DNA from: Polyangiaceae bacterium
GTDB taxonomy: Bacteria; Myxococcota_A; Polyangia; Polyangiales; Polyangiaceae
Direction: 5' to 3'
NCBI GenBank assembly: GCA_016712345.1
Contig: JADJRH010000011.1
Coordinates: 4,216,001 to 4,280,000 of the forward strand
Length of the DNA stretch: 64,000 nt
How positions within the stretch are numbered: the stretch's first letter is position 1; every line of letters starts with the position of its first letter. A program made the translations under genes and the position numbers. This document shows, in pieces, positions 16,361 to 24,708 of this stretch. The notes beneath the pieces were generated by a model that made no database searches, was not told the DNA's origin, and saw nothing but the letters and a program-made list of their open reading frames with translations.

Positions 16361-17281
16361 ATGATCGAGGCCCTCACAACGGGTTCGTTCGTCGTGGCGG
16401 CAATTGCCTACGCCGCCGCGACTGCTCTCTTTTTCCTCGACATTGTTCGAGCGCCTTCCCGCGCTTTTGAAAAGAAAGACCCCGCCCCGACCCCCGCCAA
16501 CGCGCGCCTCATTACAGCACCGCGCCTGCTCGGGTTCGCCGCGATCGCCCACGCAACCCACGTCACCATGGCAAGTTTCGTCGCCAAGGTGTGCCCCGTT
16601 CACAGTGTACACTTTCTGCTCTCAATCGCCTCGCTGCTCGCCGTTGCAATCTACCTTCCCGCGCGCCGACGCTTTCGCATTGAGAGCCTTGGGTTGCTCG
16701 TTGCACCGCTCGGCCTCGCTTTCATCATGGGTACATTTCTGCTCGGTCGCCCAGAACCCGAGCCGCGCGCTTCGCCGCTTTTTATAGCGCTGCACGTGCT
16801 TTCAAACCTGCTCGGCGTGGCGCTTTTCATGTTGGCCGGCGGCGCCGCGGTGCTCTACCTCGTGCAAGACAATCGCCTCAAAATGAAGCGCATGCCCATG
16901 ACACGCAGTCTCGGGGCGCTTGAAACGCTCGATCTTGCCGTTCATCGCTTTTTGATTGCCGCGTTTCCCCTCGTCACACTTGGCATTGTCACCGGCACGT
17001 ATTGGGCTCGAAAGCTTGAAACAGGCTCCCCCGACGAGGTCATGCGCGCGATCTTTGGGTACGCAACTTGGTTCTTGATCGCGGGTGTTTTGCTGCTCCG
17101 CGCAGCGGCCGGCCTCCGCGGGCGACGCGCCGCCTATGGCACAATCTTGGGCCTCGGTTGTGCGCTCGCCGTGCTTGTGATCTACATGGTTCGCCCAAAC
17201 AGCCCACCATCCACATCGGCGTCGGGCGAATCGGGACGAGTTGACGCCGCAGGCGTTGTCCGCGAGGGCACAGACACGTGA
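16361..17281 (+). CDS. CcsA/HemX-type cytochrome c assembly protein
   Basis: 306-residue membrane protein with about eight hydrophobic helices, matching the CcsA/ResC/HemX family. Members handle heme for cytochrome c maturation or affect HemA. Family-like features are the helices around HATHVTMASFVAK (about 65-78), the VLSNLLGVALFMLAGGAAVLYLVQ region and ETLDLAVHRFLIAAFPLVTLGIVTG. The tryptophan-rich WWD motif of full CcsA is not evident, so HemX-like is the safer label. It overlaps hemA by 4 bases (GTGA), the usual hemX-hemA arrangement. Confidence 0.82.
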   Translation: MIEALTTGSFVVAAIAYAAATALFFLDIVRAPSRAFEKKDPAPTPANARLITAPRLLGFAAIAHATHVTMASFVAKVCPVHSVHFLLSIASLLAVAIYLPARRRFRIESLGLLVAPLGLAFIMGTFLLGRPEPEPRASPLFIALHVLSNLLGVALFMLAGGAAVLYLVQDNRLKMKRMPMTRSLGALETLDLAVHRFLIAAFPLVTLGIVTGTYWARKLETGSPDEVMRAIFGYATWFLIAGVLLLRAAAGLRGRRAAYGTILGLGCALAVLVIYMVRPNSPPSTSASGESGRVDAAGVVREGTDT

Positions 17282-18654
17282 TCGTCGTTGTCGGCCTTTC
17301 TCACAAAGGCACCCCCATTGATGTGCGTGAGCGCCTCGCGATGAGCAAAGACGACCTTTGCGAAGCGATGAACCGGCTCCACAAACATCCATCCATCGGT
17401 GAAGTGGCCATTCTGTCCACGTGCAACCGGGTTGAAGTGTACGCATCGCCCGCGGGGTCACTGCGCCAGCCCGACGACTCTGAAGCCGCACTTCGTCACG
17501 TTGAATCGGCCGTTTTTGGTGAACTCACATCCATCGGCGGCACCCCTGTTGAACGCCATCTACAGGCCCACAAAGGCCGCGACGCTCTGCGTCACCTCTT
17601 CCGAGTGGCCTCTTCGCTCGACTCACTTGTTGTCGGCGAGCCTCAGATCTTAGGCCAACTCAAAGACGCCATCGGCCTCGCTGAAAACGCAAGAACCATC
17701 GGTGGGCCGCTCAGTGCCGCAATGAATCGCGCGGTGCGCGTCGGCAAACGCGTTCGAACCGACACCGAAATCGGCTCGGGTCAGGTGAGCGTTTCGAGCG
17801 TTGCCGTCGCTCTCGCGCAACAGATTTTCGGTGACCTCTCGGGCCGCCACGCAGTGCTCATCGGCGCGGGTGAAATGGCCGAAGCCGCCTCAAAACTCTT
17901 GGTTCGCGCAGGTTCGCAACTCACCATCGTGAACCGAAGCCCCGAACGCGCCGCCGCACTCGCGCAGGAAGTCGGGGGTACACCTCGGCCGTGGGGCGAA
18001 CTCGATCGCGCCCTTGTCGACGCCGACATTGTCGTGTCTTCCACATCGAGCCCCGCCTACGTTGTCACGCTCGATTTGATGAAAGGTGTACGCAAAGCCC
18101 GCCGCGGCAGAAGCCTCTTTTTTATCGATATCGCCGTGCCGCGTGATGTGGAACCGTCCGTCAACAAACTCGACGGTGTGTACCTTTACGACGTGGACGA
18201 CCTTTCCCAAATCGTGAACGAATCGCTCGCCGGCCGCGCCGCGGAAGCCGCTCGCGCCACAGCCATTGTCGATGAAGAAGTGCACGCGTTTGAGCAATGG
18301 AGCCGCGGTCGAGCCATGGCGCCCGTGGTGGTTGCACTTCGCGAACGAACGCGAGCCACCCTCTTTGCCGAACTCGAAAAAAGCCTCGCCGGCAAACTTC
18401 GCCACCTCTCCGAAGCCGACAGGCGAGCGCTCGGCACCATGCTTGAAGCCGCCACAAACAAGCTTCTCCACGCGCCGACAACCCGTTTGCGTACACTTGC
18501 GGCAGACCCCAAAGTAAACGACTACGTCGACGCCATGACCGACCTTTTCGACCTGCACGACGCCTTTGAAAGCGCACACGAAAGCGCCGACGGATCGCAC
18601 AACGAGCGCACGGCGTCGCACGCTGAACACTCCGCCTCCAACGTTCGCCACTGA
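17278..18654 (+). CDS. hemA: Glutamyl-tRNA reductase
   Basis: First committed enzyme of C5-pathway heme synthesis: it reduces glutamyl-tRNA(Glu) to glutamate-1-semialdehyde with NADPH. The catalytic Cys is residue 49 in LSTCNRVEVY. The N-terminus MIVVVGLSHKGTPIDVRE, the SLVVGEPQILGQLKDA block and the NADPH-binding VLIGAGEMAE region (about 186-195) are all standard, followed by a C-terminal dimerisation helix. At 458 residues it is slightly long because of a His/Ala-rich tail. It starts with GTG, coupled to the CcsA-like gene. hemC lies 1.6 kb downstream on the same strand. Confidence 0.95.
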   Translation: MIVVVGLSHKGTPIDVRERLAMSKDDLCEAMNRLHKHPSIGEVAILSTCNRVEVYASPAGSLRQPDDSEAALRHVESAVFGELTSIGGTPVERHLQAHKGRDALRHLFRVASSLDSLVVGEPQILGQLKDAIGLAENARTIGGPLSAAMNRAVRVGKRVRTDTEIGSGQVSVSSVAVALAQQIFGDLSGRHAVLIGAGEMAEAASKLLVRAGSQLTIVNRSPERAAALAQEVGGTPRPWGELDRALVDADIVVSSTSSPAYVVTLDLMKGVRKARRGRSLFFIDIAVPRDVEPSVNKLDGVYLYDVDDLSQIVNESLAGRAAEAARATAIVDEEVHAFEQWSRGRAMAPVVVALRERTRATLFAELEKSLAGKLRHLSEADRRALGTMLEAATNKLLHAPTTRLRTLAADPKVNDYVDAMTDLFDLHDAFESAHESADGSHNERTASHAEHSASNVRH

Positions 18655-18784
18655 GGCACTAACCCCGCAGCCGGCGAGTTCGGTCGATCCCGCGGACGGC
18701 GAACCGCGCATGCGTACACTCAGGCAGGCGGCGGGCGCTCAATGGCGAGCGCGGCCGCGGGCGGGACTTTGTTTGAGCAGCGGG

Positions 18785-18828
18785 TTGACTTTTATGCATG
18801 GTGCATATATGCATATTGCATATATGCG
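18785..18828 (+). promoter_or_regulatory. Promoter with tandem TGCATATATGC palindromes
   Basis: TTGACT at 18785-18790 is a good -35. Downstream lie two tandem palindromes, TGCATATATGCA (18802-18813) and TGCATATATGCG (18817-18828). A -10 element would fall within the first. The likely start codon of the regulator gene (ATG 18824) is inside the second. This is the layout expected for an autoregulated promoter of the adjacent NrtR-like regulator; any transcript would have a very short leader or none. The spacing is seen; the regulation is inferred. Confidence 0.6.
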
Positions 18829-19648
18829 TTCGGCATCAAAGGTACCTCCGCCGCCCCGCGCAGAGAGCGCCGACACTGAAGAGGCCTTTTTGGCCGGTTA
18901 CGACATCACCCAATTCGAACGGCCCAGTGTCGCTGTCGACGTGGTTGTTCTCTCCGTAATTCGCGGCCAACTCAAAGTGGTTGTGTACCTTCGCAACGAA
19001 CACCCGGCCAAAGGCAAATACGCATTGCCGGGGGGCTTCGTTCAAATGGCAGAGTCACTCGACAGCGCGGCAGAAAGGCTGCTTCGCAACAAAGCAGGCC
19101 TTCAAATTCCGGCAAAAACCAAGCAGCAAACACGCGAACAGGCGGCTTCGCAACGCCACAAAGGCCTGTTTCTGGAGCAACTCCACACCTTCGGTGATGT
19201 GGGGCGCGATCCGCGCGGCCGCATTATCACCGTTGCTTATCTGGCCCTTCTCCCACCAAAAAAGCTTGAAAATGCGGCTATCGCGCCGGGAGCCAAGCTG
19301 TGCACAGTCACCACCAACTGGCACGGAACTGAAGGTGGAAAAGCGCTTATCGAAGCCGATGAAGGCTCAGTGTTGCACCTTGCCTTTGACCACGCGCTCA
19401 TTCTCGGAACCGCGGTGAAAAGGCTTCGAGAAACGCTCGATACGACTGCGCTCGCGTTTGCGCTTCTTCCCGCTGAGCTGACCCTCCGCGCTCTCCAAGA
19501 CGTGCACGAAGCCATTCGAGGAGAAACGCTCAACAAAGACTCGTTTCGCCGAAGAATGCTTGCATCGGGCAAACTTCTGCCCACCGGAAAACGTCAGCAG
19601 GACACTTCGCATCGCCCGGCCGAACTGTATCGATATCAACATGATTAG
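18824..19648 (+). CDS. NrtR-like Nudix-family transcriptional regulator
   Basis: About 274 residues. The N-terminal Nudix domain has the family opening AFLAGYDITQFERPSVAVDVV, but its Nudix box is degenerate (GGFVQMAESLDSAAERLLRN, with Asn where a catalytic Glu would sit), as in NrtR regulators that bind but do not hydrolyse ADP-ribose-like ligands. The C-terminus (LTLRALQDVHEAIRG, then DSFRRRMLASGKLLPTG and RPAELYRY) matches the NrtR winged helix. NrtR proteins control NAD metabolism genes in other bacteria. Starts at 18794 or 18809 are possible; 18824 was chosen because the others lie in the palindromes. A dioxygenase gene follows at 19666. Confidence 0.8.
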   Translation: MRSASKVPPPPRAESADTEEAFLAGYDITQFERPSVAVDVVVLSVIRGQLKVVVYLRNEHPAKGKYALPGGFVQMAESLDSAAERLLRNKAGLQIPAKTKQQTREQAASQRHKGLFLEQLHTFGDVGRDPRGRIITVAYLALLPPKKLENAAIAPGAKLCTVTTNWHGTEGGKALIEADEGSVLHLAFDHALILGTAVKRLRETLDTTALAFALLPAELTLRALQDVHEAIRGETLNKDSFRRRMLASGKLLPTGKRQQDTSHRPAELYRYQHD

Positions 19649-19665
19649 ATAAGGAGGATTACCCC

Positions 19666-20238
19666 ATGATGGCTCATTTGCTCGACCTGACAAAACCCCT
19701 GCACTTCGTTGTGGACAATGTGTTATCCATAGAAGAGTGCCAGTCGCTCATCAACGTGATTGAAGAGCGCGGCCCCAGGCTCGCCCCAATTACCACAGCG
19801 CGCGGCCCTTTAATTGACGCCGATATTCGCAACAACACGCGTGTGATGTTTGATGATGAAGCGTTGGCAGAACGCCTATTTCAGCGCATTAAGCGCCACT
19901 GCCCACCGGAGATAAAAGGCCTTGAAATTGTGGGCGCCAATGAAAGGCTCCGCTGTTACAAGTATGAAGTGGGTCAACGATTTGCCCCCCACTACGACGG
20001 CGCATTTTTCAGGTCGGACAATGAGCGGAGTTTTCTAACCTACCTCATTTATCTGAATGACAACTTTGAAGGCGGTCAAACAGATCTTCTGAGCCTCGGG
20101 AAAAAAATCGCCCCCAAACCCGGGCGGGCGCTTCTTTTTCAACACGCCATTTTGCACGAAGGGTGCGCCGTGACCCGTGGAATCAAATACGCCGTTCGCT
20201 CCGATGTCATGTACCGCACGCGGGCCGGTGTGGTATGA
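19666..20238 (+). CDS. Prolyl-4-hydroxylase-like 2-oxoglutarate/Fe(II) dioxygenase
   Basis: 190 residues with the double-stranded beta-helix of P4H-type dioxygenases. The iron facial triad is visible as His109 and Asp111 (PHYDG) and His164 (LHEG), with the 2-oxoglutarate-binding basic residue in IKYAVRSD (174 or 178). Predicted to hydroxylate a protein or small-molecule substrate; the substrate is unknown. A near-perfect ribosome site AAGGAGG at 19652-19658 sets the start. The gene directly follows the NrtR-like regulator (17-base gap) and is probably in its operon. The next gene, hemC, begins 29 bases later. Confidence 0.87.
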   Translation: MMAHLLDLTKPLHFVVDNVLSIEECQSLINVIEERGPRLAPITTARGPLIDADIRNNTRVMFDDEALAERLFQRIKRHCPPEIKGLEIVGANERLRCYKYEVGQRFAPHYDGAFFRSDNERSFLTYLIYLNDNFEGGQTDLLSLGKKIAPKPGRALLFQHAILHEGCAVTRGIKYAVRSDVMYRTRAGVV

Positions 20239-20267
20239 GGGCCGCGCGTTTTCGCGCCCCACAGCAC

Positions 20268-21176
20268 ATGAAACTCATCCTTGCCACTCGCCGGTCCGCC
20301 CTCGCATTGGCTCAGTCTCGCGCCTTTGCAGAAACCCTCAAACGCGTCACGCCCGGCCTTGAAATTGAGGAGCTGCACGTGGTCACCTCGGGTGACAAAA
20401 CGCAGGACAAGCCCCTCACCGACATTGGCGGCAAAGGCCTTTTTATCAAAGAGCTAGAGGAGGCATTGCTCGACGGTCGGGCCGACTTTGCTGTGCACTC
20501 CATCAAAGATGTTCCGGCCACGGTGCCCCCCAGTCTGGTGCTCGCCGCCATTCCAAAACGGGAAGATCCGCGCGACGTTTTGGTCACTCGCTCCGGCGCC
20601 AAACTGGCTGATTTGCCGGCCGGCGCCCGCGTTGGAACAGGCAGTCTGCGTCGAGCGCTTTCGCTCAAACAAGCCCGTCCCGACCTGGTGATTGAGCCCA
20701 TTCGCGGCAACGTCGACACCCGCCTTCGTAAAGTGGATGAAGGCCAGTTTGACGGCGTGGTGCTCGCACTGGCCGGATTAAAACGGTTGGGGCTCACAGC
20801 CCGCGCCACCGATATTTTAGACCCTTCGATTTCCCTACCCGCGATTGGCCAAGGCGCATTGGGTATTGAATGCCGGCTTGATGACAAGTCAACAATTGAG
20901 GTTCTGTCATCCATTATCGATCGCGAAACCTCCATTTGCGTTTGCGCAGAACGCGCTGTGATGGCCGCTGTTGACGGGAATTGCAGAACTCCTGTGGCCG
21001 CTTACGCCGAACGTGAAGGTGATAAAATGCGCCTCCGAGCGCTTCTCGCCGAACCCGACGGGTCCAACCTGCGCACCGTGGAACGCGTGTACACATGGCC
21101 CGCTTCTGAGGCCGAGTCTGAAGCATTTGGTAAAGACGCCGCCGCCGCTCTAAAGCCGGTTTCCGGCGCATCTTGA
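20268..21176 (+). CDS. hemC: Porphobilinogen deaminase (hydroxymethylbilane synthase)
   Basis: Condenses four porphobilinogens into hydroxymethylbilane in heme synthesis. The start at 20268 gives MKLILATRRSALALAQ, the family N-terminus. TSGDKTQDKPL, GKGLFIKELEEALLDG and the substrate/cofactor-binding HSIKDVP and GTGSLRR blocks are present. The cysteine carrying the dipyrromethane cofactor is residue 239 (DGNCRTP). Length (302 residues) is normal. It shares its direction with hemA 1.6 kb upstream, separated by the regulator and dioxygenase genes, so heme synthesis genes are clustered but interrupted. Confidence 0.95.
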   Translation: MKLILATRRSALALAQSRAFAETLKRVTPGLEIEELHVVTSGDKTQDKPLTDIGGKGLFIKELEEALLDGRADFAVHSIKDVPATVPPSLVLAAIPKREDPRDVLVTRSGAKLADLPAGARVGTGSLRRALSLKQARPDLVIEPIRGNVDTRLRKVDEGQFDGVVLALAGLKRLGLTARATDILDPSISLPAIGQGALGIECRLDDKSTIEVLSSIIDRETSICVCAERAVMAAVDGNCRTPVAAYAEREGDKMRLRALLAEPDGSNLRTVERVYTWPASEAESEAFGKDAAAALKPVSGAS

Positions 21177-21222
21177 TCCAACGAGTGCCAGTGTACTCCA
21201 TCGGGCAGGTTCGGACATACCC

Positions 21223-22851
21223 ATGAAGTCGGGCGCTTTCGCCCTCGTGCTCCACGCGCATCTGCCCTACGTGCGCCACCCTGAACACGCGCGTTCCATT
21301 GAAGAGCGCTGGCTTTTTGAAGCGCTTTGGGAAACTTACCTACCCATTGTTCAAATGCTCGACAAGCTCGCGAACGACGGCGTTCGTGCGCCTTTTTCAA
21401 TGAGCGTTTCGCCAACACTGTTGGCCATGTGGGCAGATCCGCTGCTTCGGTCGCGTTTTGAGGATCACCTGGGCCGAATTCAGGCGGTGTGTGAAAGGGG
21501 GCTTCGCGTTTTGCCTCACCTTACAGAGGCGCTCTTGCACCACCAACGCCTGCTCAACCAGGCTCAACACACGTGGGAACAATGCCGGGGTGATGTGTTC
21601 GGCGCGCTCCTGAAACACGCCGCCGAGGGTAGAGTTTACCTTTTTACAACCGCTGCAACGCACGGATTTCTACCCGGCCTCGCAGCGGGTCACAATCTCG
21701 CATGGGTTCGCGCTCAAATCGCCCTTGGAAGAGCTTTTTTTGAGTCAGTCTCCAAAACGAAAGCGAGCGCTTTATGGCTGCCCGAGTGTGCCTTCACACC
21801 GGTTTTAGACAGCCTGCTTGCCGAAGTGGGGGTAGATCTGACGGTTCTCGACGCACACGGCCTCGCGTTGGGAAAACCGGCGGCCCCCACCATTCGCGTC
21901 GGGAAACCTGACAATGAACACGTTGTTCCTTTTCTACCCATCCAATCCCCAACGGGTAGACTTTACGTCGGCCGCGATTTATGGGCGGGCAGAACGGTGT
22001 GGGCGATGGATGGTTATCCCAGCCACCCCACCTACCGCGAGTTTCACCGCGACTTGGGGTTTGAGTTGAGTGAAACCGATCTTTGCGGTGAAACCGGCCC
22101 CAACGGCACTCGCCTGACCACAGGGCTGAGGCCGTATCGAATTACCGGACGGGAAGAAAAAGAAGTGTACATTCCCGAAGCGGCGGCGCTCCTTGCCAAA
22201 GAACATGCCCACAGGTTTTATAGAGATCGGGTGACCCTTTGGAAAGCGCTCTCCGACAAAGGCTCCCCTTCCCTATCTGTGGCACCTTTTGATGCGGAGC
22301 TGTTTGGGCATTTTTGGCACGAAGGCCCGCTCTTTTTGGAAGAACTGCTGCGCCTCTTGGACAGTCAAACATCAGGGCCACGGGCGGTCACATTGGGCGA
22401 CATACCCTACCTGAATTTTCCAACAAGAGTTGTGGAGCCCGCGGCTTCCACCTGGGGAGAAGGTGGATTTGGAACAACGTGGACGGGCCCGCGAACAGCC
22501 GCTCTTTGGCGCCCGATTCACCATGTTGGTCGAAACGTACTCCGCGCCGTTCAAACTTCGCCGACACTGTCAGGTGAATGCGGAAACGCTCTCGATCAAG
22601 CCATTGTCGAAACGCTGCTCCTCCAGTCGAGCGACTTTCCGTTTATGGTTCATCAAGGAACCACCGTCGAGTACGCGCTCACGCGGCTCCGAGACCATGG
22701 TTCCGCGTCGGATCGACTTTTAACCATCGCCGCGAAGGACGAACGTGCCATCTCCCCGGCCGATCGACAATGGGTAGAGGCTCGCCGCGCACACTACAGG
22801 CTGTTTGCCGATCTACCCAGCCATGTTCTTCGCGGTGCCCTCCTTGCGTGA
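21223..22851 (+). CDS. GH57 family glucan branching enzyme
   Basis: 542-residue glycoside hydrolase family 57 protein (DUF1957-containing), predicted to form alpha-1,6 branches in glycogen-like glucan. It starts GAFALVLHAHLPYVRHPE, the family signature. The nucleophile Glu is expected in LWLPECAFTP (about residue 188) and the acid/base Asp in FDAELFGHFWHEGP (about 356). The C-terminal domain (NALDQAIVETLLLQSSDFPF) is the helical part found in bacterial and archaeal branching enzymes. Cytoplasmic. It follows hemC by 46 bases and may share its transcript. Confidence 0.9.
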   Translation: MKSGAFALVLHAHLPYVRHPEHARSIEERWLFEALWETYLPIVQMLDKLANDGVRAPFSMSVSPTLLAMWADPLLRSRFEDHLGRIQAVCERGLRVLPHLTEALLHHQRLLNQAQHTWEQCRGDVFGALLKHAAEGRVYLFTTAATHGFLPGLAAGHNLAWVRAQIALGRAFFESVSKTKASALWLPECAFTPVLDSLLAEVGVDLTVLDAHGLALGKPAAPTIRVGKPDNEHVVPFLPIQSPTGRLYVGRDLWAGRTVWAMDGYPSHPTYREFHRDLGFELSETDLCGETGPNGTRLTTGLRPYRITGREEKEVYIPEAAALLAKEHAHRFYRDRVTLWKALSDKGSPSLSVAPFDAELFGHFWHEGPLFLEELLRLLDSQTSGPRAVTLGDIPYLNFPTRVVEPAASTWGEGGFGTTWTGPRTAALWRPIHHVGRNVLRAVQTSPTLSGECGNALDQAIVETLLLQSSDFPFMVHQGTTVEYALTRLRDHGSASDRLLTIAAKDERAISPADRQWVEARRAHYRLFADLPSHVLRGALLA

Positions 22852-22863
22852 TCTTGGTAGAGG

Positions 22864-22922
22864 GTTGCGCAATGGGGATGCGCAAGTTGAGCAACAGTCG
22901 GGGCGATGCACAATTGCGCAAC
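22864..22922. promoter_or_regulatory. Inverted repeat GTTGCGCAAT / ATTGCGCAAC
   Basis: Perfect 10-base arms at 22864-22873 and 22913-22922 lie in the 171-base gap between the GH57 gene and the trypsin gene. A related TGCGCAAGTTGAGCAAC lies in the loop. It could end the upstream transcript or be an operator for the protease; no T-tract follows it. Confidence 0.4.
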
Positions 22923-23022
22923 GGGTGTCGTTCGCGAAAAAGGCTTGAAATGTAGGCAAATCGGCGTGTGGCCCGGCACTTGCCAAAAGGCGGCCCGTAA
23001 CGATTGCCCCGGAGTTCTGATC

Positions 23023-24393
23023 ATGTCTATTCGCATTCCGCCTTTTCGTAAGGGTTTTGTTGCGCTTCTCGGACTCACAATTGGAGCTTGTCAGGCGGCG
23101 TCCTCGCACGATACCGAGGTGATTGAGGGGGAAGGTAAATCGGACAGCATCATCGGCGGGACCGCCACCAAAGACAGCCCGTCGGTGGTGCTTGTAAAAA
23201 GTGAAACGGGTAACTCAGGTTCTTGGTGCACCGGCACTGTTATCGCAAAACGCCTTGTTTTAACGGCCGCCCACTGCGTTGAAGACAACGGTCCAAGCAC
23301 GAAGATGCGCGTGATGTTCGGGTATGACGAGTCGAAGGGTACATCTGCCGACTACGTTCAGGTGAAATCGTGGCACTCCGATCCCAAGTACATGGTCACC
23401 AACAACATCGCCGCGGGCCACGATGCTGCGGTGCTTGTTTTGGCTTCGGATGCGCTCGCTCCCGCCATTCCGATTAACAAAACGGCGCTCACAAAGAGCA
23501 TGGTTGGGTCGCCGGTGCACGTTGTTGGTTTTGGAAACAACAATGGGTATGCCGGTACAGGTTCAGGTCTGAAGCGGGAGATTTATACAACCCTGCACAG
23601 CTTGGAGCAGGGCGTGATGAACGTGGGCAAGTCGGGCCAGACCACCTGTCAGGGCGATTCAGGTGGGCCGTCGTTCATGAAAATCAACGGTCAAACGGTG
23701 GTGGCCGGCATCACGTCGTACGGTGAGTATGGATGCGTGAGCTATGGAAGCTCTACCCGAGTGGATCTGTCCGCCGACTGGATTGAGCCGTTTATCAAAG
23801 CCAACGGCGGGGACAGTGCCCCGGACGGCGGCGATGGAGGATCTGACCCGGGTGGAGACGGCGGAAGCGGAGGCAACGGCGGCGGCGATTCAGGTGGAAA
23901 CGGCGGCAATGGCGGCGGCGAGCCAACGTGTACACCCAAGTGCGAGGGTAAGGCGTGCGGCGACGATGGTTGCGGCTCTACCTGCGGCGAATGTTCAAAC
24001 GGGGAGAGCTGCTCCGACGAAGGGCAGTGTGTTGCCAAACCTACCCCCGGCGGATGCGACGAGTCAGAACCCAATGACGACCCTGTGGAGGCCAACCTTG
24101 TATGTGACGGTGGAACCATGACGGGTACAATCGACTGGATTGCCGACCATGACAACTTTACCTTTGAGGTGGGTGCCGGCCAAACGTATGACCTGAAACT
24201 GTCCACCGATCATCAGTATGTGATGACCCTTTCCAAAGTGGTCAACGGCGGACTCTACGAGATCGTCTCGGCGTTTGACCACATCAACAAAACCACGCCC
24301 AACGGCGGCACCTATTACGTGGAAGTGTGGGGCGCCAACGGCGATTACAGCCCCAGCGACGGCTACTCGCTCACGATAGCCGTCGGCAACTGA
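23023..24393 (+). CDS. Trypsin-like serine protease lipoprotein with PPC domain
   Basis: 456 residues. A signal peptide ends in a lipobox (LTIGAC, Cys 23). The S1 protease domain starts with IIGGTATKDSPSVVLV; the triad is visible as His in LTAAHC, Asp in HDAAVLVL and Ser in GDSGGP. Then come a Gly/Asp-rich linker, a Cys-rich CTPKCEGKACGDDGCG segment and a C-terminal PPC-like beta-sandwich (about 350-456). The start at 23023 was chosen because only this ATG gives an export signal. Probably a surface-exposed or released digestive protease, fitting a predatory or saprophytic life style. Confidence 0.9.
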   Translation: MSIRIPPFRKGFVALLGLTIGACQAASSHDTEVIEGEGKSDSIIGGTATKDSPSVVLVKSETGNSGSWCTGTVIAKRLVLTAAHCVEDNGPSTKMRVMFGYDESKGTSADYVQVKSWHSDPKYMVTNNIAAGHDAAVLVLASDALAPAIPINKTALTKSMVGSPVHVVGFGNNNGYAGTGSGLKREIYTTLHSLEQGVMNVGKSGQTTCQGDSGGPSFMKINGQTVVAGITSYGEYGCVSYGSSTRVDLSADWIEPFIKANGGDSAPDGGDGGSDPGGDGGSGGNGGGDSGGNGGNGGGEPTCTPKCEGKACGDDGCGSTCGECSNGESCSDEGQCVAKPTPGGCDESEPNDDPVEANLVCDGGTMTGTIDWIADHDNFTFEVGAGQTYDLKLSTDHQYVMTLSKVVNGGLYEIVSAFDHINKTTPNGGTYYVEVWGANGDYSPSDGYSLTIAVGN

Positions 24394-24708
24394 CAGCACA
24401 AACCTACCCATACACGTCGCGAGTGTAGCGAGCCCCGGTTCACATCTTGCCGTGACGTTGCAGCGGTCGTTGTCCGTTGCTACGCGACGTCGCGAAGAGG
24501 GTGGCCTTTCGGCGGTGTCTACAGCCGCTTCGCCCAAGCTCGAATCGCCAATTCCGCCGAGACTGTGCTTTTAGCTTGACGTCCGGAGAACGGCTCTGCC
24601 TCCGCTTATTTAAACGCTTGACGCGGGCGCCGCTAAAGAAGTACCGTCCGTATGCTAACGGGGTGGCGCGGCAACTTCGCTTCGCCCCTCAGTTTCAAGG
24701 GGAGTAAC
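24394..24708 (+). promoter_or_regulatory. Intergenic region with likely promoter of the Tc-region genes
   Basis: A 315-base gap before the first gene of the accessory region. TTGACG occurs at 24576-24581 and again at 24618-24623; the second is followed by TACCGT at 24642-24647 with an 18-base spacer and is a reasonable promoter. Purine-rich AAGGGGAG at 24698-24705 precedes the GTG at 24709. No gene or recognisable RNA was seen. Confidence 0.35.
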
